The notes beneath the pieces are model-generated. The model made no database searches and was not told where the DNA came from. It saw only the letters and a list, made by a program, of their open reading frames with translations. Of a DNA stretch of 64,000 nucleotides, positions 31,271 to 40,859 are shown in pieces. The number at the start of each line of letters is the position of its first letter. Positions within the stretch are counted from its first letter, which is position 1. The translations under genes and the position numbers were made by a program. The DNA is from Urophycis tenuis (Eukaryota; Chordata; Actinopteri; Gadiformes; Phycidae): the NCBI GenBank assembly GCA_036785325.1, contig JAXIVH010000007.1, positions 4,017,274 to 4,081,273 on the forward strand. Reading direction: 5' to 3'.

Positions 31271-34200
31271 CTGAGGGTGAGAGAAAGGCCCCGGTGACCG
31301 AGGCTATCGTCACAGAGGAAAGACTGGTCTAAAGAAGGATACGTAAGGACCAGTCCAATTTTTAAAAAAAAGGGGGAGCGAAGGACGATTTAGATAGGAA
31401 AATAAATGTTGTATAATCAAATGACCAATGTCTCTCCATGTTTATTTAAAGGTTTTGCTACTTCTGCATTTGGAATTGACAGTCAGACATCGATGACTCC
31501 TCGAAGGCACAGATCTCAATTTCAGGTGCACTTGTCACCAGGCGGAACTACATGCATGGGCGCCGGACCGCCGTGACCGCCGTGACAACGGCCAGGGCCC
31601 TTTGGCTCCAGGTGATCCAGCCCTTTGGGTGCCCTGAAGTGCTGCATTCAGACCAGGGCCCGAACTTCGAGTCAGCTGTAGTTCGAGAGCTGTGCCGGCT
31701 GTACGGGTGTAAGAAGACCCACACCACACCCTACCACCCGCAAGGGAATGGGTGTTGCGAGAGATTCAATCAGACCTTACTGAGCCTGCTCGGGACTCTG
31801 GAGGTGGAACAACATCGATGGACGGAGCATCTCCCCACTTTGGTGCAGGCCTATAACAACAGCGTCCACAGCACCACCGGCTATGCCCCTACCTACCTGA
31901 TGTTCGGCCGGCACGTACGCCTGCCTATGGACCTCCTCTTCGGCACCAAGAACCACGAGCGGGCCCAAGATACAACTGAGTGGGTGAGTACACATCATGC
32001 CAAGCTCGAATTTGCTTATAACCAAGTGTCACAACGTTTAGGTGCTGCAGCAGAGAAGAATAAGCGGAAGTACGATCGTACGGCTCGGGACGCCCCCCTG
32101 CTACCGGGCGAGCGAGTTCTGGTGAGAGACTGCCGACGTCAAGGGAGAGGAAAGTTATGTGAGCACTGGGAGGCCAGGCCCTATGTGGTGATTGACCGCC
32201 CACGCCCTGATGTCCCCGTCTACCGCGTTCGGCCAGAAGGGAAGCCAGGGCCAGATCGTGTTCTGCACCGTAATCTGCTACGGCCCTGCCCACACTACCC
32301 AGAAGCGACTCGAGAGGCTGTGCCAGAGGCCCGGCCCCCACCAGGGCCTCCATCAGGGTGGGCTTGGGCTTCTGTGATCTTGCCCCCACCAGCGGCGGCA
32401 CCAGATGGGGAACCGTTGAACCGGCGCCCCCAGAGGGCCAACCAAGGGAGGCCCCCACAAAGGTATGGGGATTGGGCATCGTAAACCCGTCCTCGGGACG
32501 AATACGGACAAGCGGGGGAGGGTGTCACCAGGCGGAACTACATGCACGGGCGCTGTTTCCGGGGGGGGGGGACCGAAGTTAGAGCGGCACCCCAGATGGC
32601 AGCCTCCGTGCCAGTAAACAACAGCCTAATCAGGCTAATCAATGTTAAGTGGGGGCCGGTTTGGCCACTTTAACGATCAACCACCGATTGGGCAGCGGTA
32701 GGCGAGGAGCACGTTAAAAGCTTGTGATTTTGAGCTTCCAGCAGTGGAGACCGGAGTAGCAGCCAGACGGAGAGGAACGACGCGGAGAGGAAACTGGACG
32801 ACTGGCGGAGTTGGAAACCGTCGAATGGTTGTGGAGGACACCTCACGGATTGGAAACCGTAGACGGAACCCCCCCCCCCCCCCCTCTGCCCTTTGGGCGA
32901 GATAAGTGTTGCTTCGTGCTTGCTACATTCCCCTAGCCGCTCACGCCACTGCGGTGTCTCCGCTTAATGCTGGTCAGCCGTTGTTCGCTACACTGCCACC
33001 GCAGCTCACTATCTGCTTGCTTGCCTCCTGGCCAACGAACTATGTACTTCGATAAGTGCTGCTGTCGCTACCCCTGACTCCTGTCCATATGAATATTGTT
33101 AGCCCCATTGCCACCTGAACTACTACACTGTGTTGTGCTTACCCCTGCTGCCCCATCACCGCATGCGCTTCTGTCGCTACCCCTGCCTGTATGTGCGCTA
33201 CTAGCCCCATTGCCACCTGAACTACTACAGACTGTGTTGTGCTTACCCCTGCTACCCCCGACCCCTGCCTCTCCAAGGGCTGCAGGCCCATGGTTACCTG
33301 GACGCTGAAGTCGCGCTGTGCTTCTTACCCCCATTCCCCCCTGGCCTTTGGACTAGTGCTGTCTCTCTTCCCCTTTCCCAGCCAGCTCACCCGCGTTGCC
33401 TGACCTAACGAGTGCTGTGTTCACTTATCCACCCTATTTACCTGGAGTGCTGTTGGATTGCCGTATTTCTCACTGTGTACCACGTGTGGAGTGAGTGTTT
33501 GAAATCTCTTCAGGTCACACGGGTAGCTGAGGAGGAGACCCCACCTCCCACTTGGACCGTGGCTGGAGCTGACCTGATCCTCTGGCTACCCCTCAGATAC
33601 TCCCCCTCCCCTTTGGACTCTCACACCCACACAAATATCCACTTTTAATTAATAAATAGTAACTTTTATTTTGACTCTGTTGTTCCGCTTTTCTTGTTGG
33701 TGGTCGTGTCCCAACTCCCAACAGGAAGTTGCATTTTTTTAGAGAAGCAGAAAGCTTCCCTAAAAAGGCTTGTCAGTAAGCGAAGCTTATTGAAAGCTTG
33801 AAAGGCATATGCTGCTTCACAGCGTACCGTACAGCGCATGAACTACATCATTAGCTGTTTGTGAAAGACACAGACAACACAGATACAGCGCAGCACTCCA
33901 TTTTCATAAGAGGCGTGAAGGCATTAGGAAAACTAATTTACCCTGGGGAAAGGTGGTAGGGCTAACTACCGACGGCGCACTTGCAATGTGTGGACAAATA
34001 ACGGGCTTGGTTGGAATAGTGAAGGAGAAAATGCACAAAAGTAGCTGCCACGCCCCTCTGATAAGTTATCATTGCATCATCATTATCCACCAAGAAGCTC
34101 TGCATGGGAAGGTTCTGGAACTGGACGATACAATGACCACGGTCACCTTCATTTCATTCAGGCGCCAGTTCCAGCTGTTTTTGAAGGCGGTTGGCTCGGG

Positions 34201-35986
34201 GCATGGAGCTGTGCTGTACCGTACAGAAGTGGAAGTGGCTCAGGGAAGAAATTGCTCTTTTCATTGCAAAGGAAAGGAAAACCCTTGCATGAACTGTCGG
34301 ATCCACACTGGCCGTGTCATTCTGCCATATTGTGTGGCATGTCGGAGCATCTCGCCCAACTGAATCAGAGGTCTGCAGGGACACAAACGAGTCATCCCAC
34401 AGATGTCCGACATGATCACAGCCTTAAACTGCATGCGTAAACTGCACCTGTGGAAGTCCCAACTGAAACAGCACAATCCAGCCCACTTTCCTGTCTGTCA
34501 GAGCATCTCGCCCTCAGTTTCTGGTGTCTTTTTCATGCGCTCAGTTGGCTCCCAAAGTGAACCGGTTAATTCATGAATTTGATCGGCCCGAGCATGGCCT
34601 ATAAAATCACCTGGGACCCCCAGCCACCCAGCACACTCACTGTTTACCCTGCTACCGTTTGGAAGATGGTACAGGAGCAGTCAGTCACGCACTTCACGAC
34701 TGAAGGCCATCAGGCTTCTGAACCACTGAATTATACCTCAAACCTATGGACACTTTATGTACAATTAGTCTACTTGCCAGGAAAGTGAACCCAGAAATGT
34801 TGAGTACAAAGTTTTGTGTTAGAAATGTACAGTATGCGTCCCCAGCATTTGGACTTGATATATTCAACATTTCCGGGTTCACAATGGGGCTCTGGCAAAT
34901 AGACTACATTATGTATAATACTTATATGCACATGCACTTTATACCTGCACATCTGTATCTATATCTTTAGATCGTCATTGCTGCTTTTATTTTATTCAGT
35001 GATGCCCTTATTTTATTCTGTTTCATTTTTCTTTGATTTTCCTACAATGTTGGAACGGGCCTTGTCATTCGTACTGTACATTTCATTGTCCATTATGACT
35101 GTAAGTGATGCTGCACATTTGATAATACTGTAGAAAACTGTGCCCGGTTCGGGAAGCAGAATGGGAAGCACAAAGGCAACACTCCAAATTAACTTTGAAC
35201 CAAGGGGTGTGTACGTGGGACAGAGTAACCCCCCTTGGCCTGGACTTAGCTTTGTAGCTTTGCAAAACTTGAACTCGATACATGAATGAAAAAGCTATAT
35301 AACATAACATATAAACCTCATCTTACCCTTGGCAGCCCAGGCTCTCAGGGGACTGCTGTCATCAATGGTGTGGTAAAAGGTGAGGGGTAGGATGAGGAAG
35401 GGGCTGTCGCTGGACGTGTCCACCTGGAAGGGCACGTTCCTCTGGTCCAGACGCACTGTCTCCCCCTCCTTGGTCAGTGACGACTGAAGTAGCTTTCCTG
35501 TTACCTGGAGGGAGGAGCTATCATTGTTGAGAAAACCTTTTCAACTTGTTTGTCAATCAGTGGATGCTACGGCTTGATAGAGACAGATTTAACATGTGTC
35601 TTCTGTCCGTAGGCCTATATATCATATAGCCTACATCATATTGAGTCGGCCTGTGTAAACCATATGAAACATCTCTCAAACTAATGTTTTTTTCTCAAAT
35701 GTTATAATGTATGTAGAAATAACTACTGACAACTACTGACAATAAACTTGAAACTTGAAACTTGCACTACTTCTGTGTGTCAGACACACATTGCCATATG
35801 ACTTATAGTTGTGATGTAACTAATATGCCTATGTGACTTGATAAATACATGCATTTTCCAAATGCCTAATGCAGCTTGAGATAAATGTCTGTCAGACAGA
35901 CTACTTGTCTTTGATTAGTGCTGAAATAGGTGTGGAAATAGGCTCGGCTAGTTTTTCAGCTAGTGGGCCCCAACACCACACACACA

Positions 35987-36055
<69 letters not shown>

Positions 36056-39000
36056 CTGGCATCCTAACAGGAGACTCTTGCGCATGTTGGCTACCCTAAT
36101 CATGAGGCAGGGGCGGCCCTCGTGGCTGGACACCACTGCATGCTGGGAAAACTTCACCGTTTCACCGCGCTTCTTCGGCCGCGCCACCTGTTCGGAGGAC
36201 GACACATTGACAAACCCTGCTGATCTCCATGAAAGAAGGGAAGTAAATATGGTCATGGGAATGCATTCCGCCTGACACATTGCCTGATACCCATTACACA
36301 ACTGATACTATTCCATGTGTTAGCTAATGACAATGGTGTTTAGAAGGGGGTGGAAACACGTGGATGCGTTTAACAGTCTACAAGAAGGTTTGCCACAGTG
36401 CACCTTAGCCAGAAAGGTGCCGGTGATGAAGATCTCCATCACCATGGTGATGACCAGCTGGATGATGAGGAGGAGAATGGCCGCGGGACACTCCTCGGTG
36501 ATGCAGCGGAAGCCGTAGCCGATGGTGGTCTGGGTCTCCAGGGAGAACAGGAAGGCCCCTGTGAGGGTCTGCATCTGCATCACACACGGCGTGTGATTGG
36601 ACGGAGGCTCAAACTCTGGAAGTACATGAGTGGACGGTCAACATGCAGGCTGACGTCTCACAGAGAGATGAAGAGAGTGAGAGAGATAGATACTGCATAT
36701 ACATATAGAGAGGGAGAGACAGATATATACATAGAGAGAGGGATAGATAGATATATACATAGAGAGAGAGTGCGAGAGAGGAAGAGGTTGAGCAAGATGG
36801 AGAAATAGAGTACACTGAGGGGGAGAGAAAGCTAGATAGAGGGAGATCTATATATCCATATAGAGAGAGAGCCAGAGAGAGTGTGTGAGAGAGGGAGAGG
36901 TAGACAGATACACTGAGAGGTAGAGAGAGAGGGGAGGGGCGTAGATAAGAAAGGCAATACAAGGCAAGCAAATTATATATAGCCATTCAAACACAAGGCA
37001 ATTTGTAATGCTTTACAAAAGAAATAATTCCCACATACAAGCATTGAAAGTCAGTCAAAAATGTAATGCATAAATAAAAAAATGTGAAGTATCTCTTTTG
37101 CTCTCTCTCTCTCTGTATATAACTGTATAACTGTATATGCCTAGATACATACAGTGCATATGTCAAAATACGTAGATCAAAATGGTACCTTACCTTACCT
37201 TACCTTAGAGACCACTGCTAACCATAACCTTAGTGTATTGCATTGTGTATTGTAGCCATGTGTGTAACCCCCATCCCAGTCAGGACAACTACCCGACACA
37301 GACACCATCCACGACCCAATACTCAACGCTGCACCCCTTCCAATCTGCTCTACCTGTCTCTCTCTATTTGCACTGACCTCAAAGTGATGGCGGACTCTGG
37401 AACAAGAAGACAGACTCCATCTCGGCCTATGCCTACCTCCAGACCCTCCACTTCCTGGCCCTAACAGAAACCTGGATCACCCCAGATAACACAGCCACTC
37501 CAGCTGCCCTCTCTACCGCTTACACCTTTTCACACATCCCAAGGCCCTCAGGGCGAGGAGGGGGGACTGCACTACTCATCTCACCCAAGTGGCGCTACCG
37601 GGTGTTTCCCTCGGAACACCTGACCAGATCAGCTTTGAACTCCACGCTTTTGCTGTCACCATTCCTATCAAGCTCTAGGTTGCAGTAATCTACCATCCTC
37701 TGGGTCCCTTCCTTGACTTCTCCAATGAGATGGATCACATCCTCAGCTGCCTTCCTGAGGATGGCACTCTGCTGGTTGTCCTGGGCAACTTCAACATCCA
37801 GCCAGAGAAGTTGTAATCATCTGACCTTTTTCACCACATTCGACTTAACACTCTCTCCTTCTCCTTCTACCCACAGAGCCGGGAACCAACTTGACCTTGT
37901 CTTCACAAGGTCCTGCAGTACCCGTGCACTCTCAATTATCCCGCTCCCCGTGTCTGACCATCACTTTGTCGCTTTCTCTCTCCCCTTGAAGTACCCCTCC
38001 TCTGTTCCTCCTACCCCCCCACACTGTCATCACCCGCCGTAACCTGAAAACCCTTCTCCCCTCTACTCTCTCCTCTGCTGTTCTCTCATCACTATCCCCC
38101 CCCTCCCCCCAGATCAATTCTCACTACTCTCCACTGAGGAAGCCTCCTCTACCCTGTTGTCTTCCCTCTCCTCCTCTTTGGACTCCTTTTGTCCCATCAC
38201 ATCCAGACCACCGCAATCTTCTCCTCCTACTCCGGCTGTCCGAATCTCTGCGGGCAGCTGAGAGGAAATGGAAGAAATCTGACTGTGCTGATGATCTCTC
38301 CCACTACATTCACCTCCTCTCAGACTTCACCTCCACCGTGTCAGCAGCCAAATCTACATTCTACTGGAACAAGATCAAGTCCACTGCATCCAACCCCAGG
38401 AAGCCCAGTTTTCCATGTTCTCCTCTCTCCTCCGAAGAGGCCCAGAGACCGGTCACTTCCAACCATGCAACCACCTGTCCCCTTGACCCTATCCCCTCCT
38501 CCCTTCTCCAGGCTATCTCTAACGACATCCTACCTTTCATCGCCACCCTCATTAACTCCTCCCTCACCTCAGGTCTCATCCCAGCACCCTTCAAAACTGC
38601 CAGAGTCAAACCACTCCTTAAGAAGAAACCTACCTTCGACACTGCTGTTATCCAGAACTACAGACTGCTATCTCTGCTATCATTCCTTTCTAAAACCCTG
38701 TGATGTGCAGTCTCTAACCAACTGTCCTCCTACCGCTCAGAAAACAACTTGCTTCAAGACTCTACAGAGACGGCCCTCCTGACACCATGAACCACCAGAC
38801 CCTCCTCACAACTCTCGACATTACTGACACTGCGCTAGCCTGGTTTACATCTTACCTTATGAATCGCACTTATCAGGTCCCATGGAATGGCTCCTTGTCC
38901 AACCTAGCCTCATGCCCTTGTATGTTGCACATCTTGGCACTTGATAATTGCTCTTTGTAACTTGGCACTTACATTTACATTTACATTTAGGGCATTTAGC

Positions 39001-39580
39001 AGAGGCTTTTATCCAAAGCAACTTACAAAACGTACACCTAGCCACTTAGCCAGAGATGTTGTTGTTGTTGTTGTTGCTGACAACAGGGCCCGTTTCAGGA
39101 AGCAGGCTTAACGAACTCTGAGTCTAAGCCTGAATGCTGGATTGAGTGACTCTGAGCTGTCAAACTCTGAGTTTTGGGTTTCAGAACAGGGGATAACAAT
39201 AGTATGTTCAGCCTGAGCAAAGCTCATGCATGAGGAGACTATAAAGCCTGCATCAATGGAACACCAAAAATACGATTCCACCAATGGCAGCAGGAGAAAA
39301 AAGGCTTGATCCTCCTATTTCTCCCCATTGGAGTTTGAAATATTAATGACTGCATGTGCAGAATATGAGATGACATTTAAGAAAAAAGCAACACGCTAGC
39401 AGCTGCAAAAGAACGTGAGCTTGGCAGAAAATTGCTGACCAAGTAAATGCGTGAGTATTAATTGAAAAACATAAAAGTTTTATCTCAAGTGTTGCACTTT
39501 TTCAACATTAATATATATGCATACATAGATGTAGATATCTATCTACATCTATCTACCTATATACAGTAGATATAGGTAAA

Positions 39581-39667
<87 letters not shown>

Positions 39668-40605
39668 AATATGTATTTGTACTGTGCAAAAAATGTTAGG
39701 CAGGTGTGAAAAAATGCTGTAAACTAAGATTGCTTTCACAACTAGAAATGTTAATAGTTTATTTTAAGTGAATGAACAGATTTAAGTGAATTTATTTAAG
39801 TGAATGAACAGAAGATAAATCTAAATCAAATCAATGTTTGGTGTGACCACCCTTTGCCTTCAAAACAGCATTCTTACTTTACAGCATTTTTTCATACCTG
39901 CCTAAAACTTTTGCAGCATTGTGACACATCATTGTTTCGTTTGAAACACGAAGTGATACAGATACAGTCAACCAAATTCTGCGCAAGGGAAACATTTTCT
40001 TCTCCATCAACCCTCAGCACGCCCACTCACATTGTTCCCTCAGCCATTTAACCTTTACGTTCTCATACACGTCATTCATGTGTGAACCACTACAAGGACT
40101 TGGTGGTATGTGTAAAGGGGGCATGAGTACAATACATGGAAAGGGGGGGAATGAGTGGTTTGCTGCGCTAGCTTGAAATAACAAATCATGCATATTGTAC
40201 CTCTAAGGTATTTCTAATTGTAGCATGTTATGTGCTCTCCACTTCTACTGCATCCTCACCCAACAGATCACCGTGGACCAGGGCCACCAGATACCAGAGC
40301 ACACCGAAGAGGAACCAGGTCCCAGCGAATGTGGCCGTGAACAGGAAGAACTTGTAGCGCCACTGCATGTCCAGGAAGGTGGTCCAGAGATCCCGCATGT
40401 AGAGTGCGCTCTGGCCGCTGATGTGCTCGATGCGCACGTTGCTTCGGCCATCTTTGGACAGCACACGTCTCCTCCGCCTCAAGGTCCCGCCCCCTCCAGA
40501 CGCGCCGCTACCTAATAACGGCTTCAGAACATCTGTCTGCGTTTGGGAGTGGCAAACCTTCTGAGGTGAGGAGCTACGAGTGGAAGGCGGTGTGGCAGAT
40601 GTCAT
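30834..40605 (-). CDS. kcnj10: Inward-rectifier potassium channel Kir4.1
   Basis: Five coding exons (40605-40260, 36615-36404, 36187-36056, 35504-35327, 31270-30834) add up to 1305 bases, 434 codons plus stop, with AG/GT borders and matching phases (1, 0, 0, 1). The protein has the Kir N-terminal motif RRRRRVLSKDGRSNVR, TM1, the pore with TIGYGF, TM2 with the pore-lining Glu in VMEIFITG, and the large cytoplasmic beta domain (QTTIGYGF to ILWGYEF). The C-terminus PLSVRISNV ends in the PDZ ligand typical of Kir4.1. It carries K+ in glia and in kidney or gill-type epithelia, often paired with Kir5.1. It is about 55 residues longer than human Kir4.1, mainly from Gly/Ser and Pro-rich insertions. 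The introns hold Gypsy, hAT, LINE and Harbinger debris. Confidence 0.95.
31552..32484 (+). pseudogene. Gypsy integrase C-terminal half
   Basis: The open frame of 310 codons begins inside the integrase core: EVLHSDQGPNFES carries the second catalytic Asp, and HPQGNGCCERFNQTLLSLL the Glu region. It continues through STTGYAPTYLMFGRHVRLP and the C-terminal RVLVRDCRRQGRGKL and YRVRPEGKPGPDRVLHRNLL DNA-binding part. The first catalytic Asp, zinc-binding domain, RT and protease are missing. The frame is open only because the deletion happens to keep it so; the start ATG lies in LTR-derived sequence. Confidence 0.8.
32523..33723 (+). repeat. Gypsy 3' LTR
   Basis: Begins tgtcaccagg after a polypurine tract and ends caactcccaaca, with TG/CA ends. 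A poly-A signal-like AATAAA-type stretch (aattaataaatagtaac) lies near 33648-33660. Confidence 0.65.
33730..34560 (+). pseudogene. hAT transposase pseudogene fragment
   Basis: Plus-strand segments give VGLTTDGALAMCGQITGLVG and YHCIIIIHQEALHGKVLELDD (33955-34120). RRQFQLFLKAVGS follows, and then in other frames the RFFxLREEI-like, ELSDPHW and FPVCQSIS-like parts to about 34540. This is the same GTF2IRD2/ZBED-like hAT type as at 7481-9420, but a separate copy on the opposite strand. Several frameshifts are present and the N-terminal zinc finger and C-terminal dimerisation motif are not seen. It lies in kcnj10 intron 4. Confidence 0.75.
34565..35095 (+). mobile_element. LINE 3' fragment
   Basis: The start encodes the end of a LINE ORF2 (a YPATVWKMVQEQSVTHFTTE-like stretch, where families usually read LPSGRRYRSI...TARxxxSFxPxAIxLLN). 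An A/T-rich 3' region follows with tgcactttatacctgcacatctgtatctatat and a ttgtcattcgtactgtacatttcattgtc end. The clade is not resolved. Confidence 0.5.
35327..35504 (-). CDS. kcnj10: kcnj10 exon 4
   Basis: 178 bases from ctccctccag to AAGG/GTAAGA. It reads VTGKLLQSSLTKEGETVRLD, then VPFQVDTSSDSPFLILPLTF and YHTIDDSSPLRAWAAKG, the cytoplasmic beta-sheet region. It ends in phase 1. Confidence 0.95.
35973..36051 (+). repeat. (CA)n microsatellite next to a splice donor
   Basis: About 35 CA units. On the kcnj10 sense strand this is a GT repeat that begins within the donor GTGAGTGTGT of exon 3. Confidence 0.97.
36056..36187 (-). CDS. kcnj10: kcnj10 exon 3
   Basis: 132 bases from cctccgaacag to TGCCAG/GTGAGT. 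It encodes VARPKKRGETVKFSQHAVV (PIP2-binding region after TM2) and CLMIRVANMRKSLLLGCQ. Both boundaries are phase 0. Confidence 0.95.
36404..36615 (-). CDS. kcnj10: kcnj10 exon 2 (pore and TM2)
   Basis: 212 bases from gtacttccag to GCTAAG/GTGCAC (a weak but usable donor). It carries the extracellular Cys pair (about residues 126 and 158), the selectivity filter TIGYGF (146-151), TM2 (160-182) and Glu176, the rectification residue known in Kir4.1. Confidence 0.95.
36616..37239. repeat. Intronic GA/TA-rich low-complexity sequence
   Basis: Repeated agagag and tatacatagaga blocks (36655-36940) followed by AT-rich sequence and a taccttacc triplication near 37187-37205. No coding signal. Confidence 0.7.
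37240..38967 (+). mobile_element. Degenerate L2-type LINE
   Basis: Traces of an apurinic endonuclease are visible in shifting frames (LQTLHFLALTETWITPDN and GRGGGTALLISPKW near 37430-37590; NQLDLVFTRSCS near 37880). They are followed by the pre-RT linker and RT start: STFYWNKIKSTASNPRK, CPLDPIPSSLLQAISND, LKKKPTFDTAVIQNYRLLSL (38345-38690). Most of RT, including the catalytic motif, is missing, and the sequence passes to the 3' block (tgccctt gtatgttgcac...) by about 38915. It lies in kcnj10 intron 1. Confidence 0.75.
38968..39055 (-). repeat. L2/SINE 3' tail in opposite orientation
   Basis: acatttacatttacatttagggcatttagcagaggcttttatccaaagcaacttac is the complement of the tail at 6510-6551, abutting the plus-strand L2 end tail-to-tail. 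Confidence 0.7.
39086..39450 (+). mobile_element. Harbinger 5' end with Myb/SANT first exon remnant
   Basis: The end gggcccgtttcaggaagcaggctt is a familiar Harbinger terminus in fish. Further in, the plus strand encodes FSPLEFEILMTA-like and KEREL-like segments of a Myb/SANT-like protein (frames disturbed), ending at ...GTAAATGCG/GTGAG, a normal first-exon donor in these elements. The rest of the element is missing. It is a different family from the one at 14214. Confidence 0.55.
39586..39665 (+). repeat. (GT)n microsatellite
   Basis: About 38 uninterrupted GT units in kcnj10 intron 1. Confidence 0.97.
40260..40605 (-). CDS. kcnj10: kcnj10 exon 1 of the coding region (N-terminus and TM1)
   Basis: The start ATG (MTSATPPSTRSSSPQ) follows immediately after tcttccctccttcttggccag, a strong splice acceptor, so a non-coding 5' exon probably lies upstream. 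An ATG 15 codons earlier at 40650 would fall inside that intron. The exon ends HGDLL at a donor TTGG/GTGAGG, phase 1. TM1 is about residues 80-107. A Gly/Ser insertion (GSGASGGGG) precedes the Arg cluster. Confidence 0.93.
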
Positions 40606-40784
40606 CTGGCCAAGAAGGAGGGAAGACAACAAAGAAATGTTCACTGCCATGTGTTTGAAAGCTCAAACAAGAGTACCAATATAACAGCTCCCAAAACATG
40701 GCATCAAGTACAACTAGAAAATGTAAGTCCATACAAGGAATCACTCGTGCATAGGAATGCCCGTAATCATTGAGATAGGGGCCT

Positions 40785-40858
40785 ACATTTTGTTCAGGTG
40801 GGAATTGAACCGGCACGGAACATACGCTCTACCCACTGAGTTATACCACCCAGCTGAC
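40785..40858 (-). repeat. tRNA-derived SINE head
   Basis: The minus strand has gctgggtggtataactcagtg (A box) and ccggttcaattcccacc (B box) but no closed acceptor stem. It lies about 180 bases upstream of the first kcnj10 coding exon. Confidence 0.5.
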
Positions 40859-40859
40859 A

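Larger units (their letters stand above)
31533..33723 (+). mobile_element. Ty3/Gypsy element remnant: LTR stub, integrase, 3' LTR
   Basis: The first 31 bases (tgtcaccaggcggaactaca onward) equal the start of the 3' LTR at 32523. They are followed directly by integrase coding, so almost all of the 5' LTR, gag and pol are deleted. A purine tract (aagcgggggaggg) precedes the 3' LTR. The 3' LTR runs to ...ccaactcccaaca at 33723 (about 1.2 kb, with poly-C at 32870-32884). No matching target duplication was seen. It lies in kcnj10 intron 4. Confidence 0.75.

Noticed and set aside
32523..33723. Target duplication for the Gypsy remnant
   Set aside because: The flanks of 31533 and 33723 share no 4-6 bp repeat. 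The 5' side was probably rearranged.
36405..36587. His/Gly-rich frame opposite and out of frame with the Kir pore exon
   Set aside because: It is a shadow of the kcnj10 exon 2 frame.
40606..40650. Upstream ATG extending kcnj10 by 15 codons
   Set aside because: A strong pyrimidine tract and AG lie right before the ATG at 40605, and the extra residues have no match to the Kir4.1 N-terminus.
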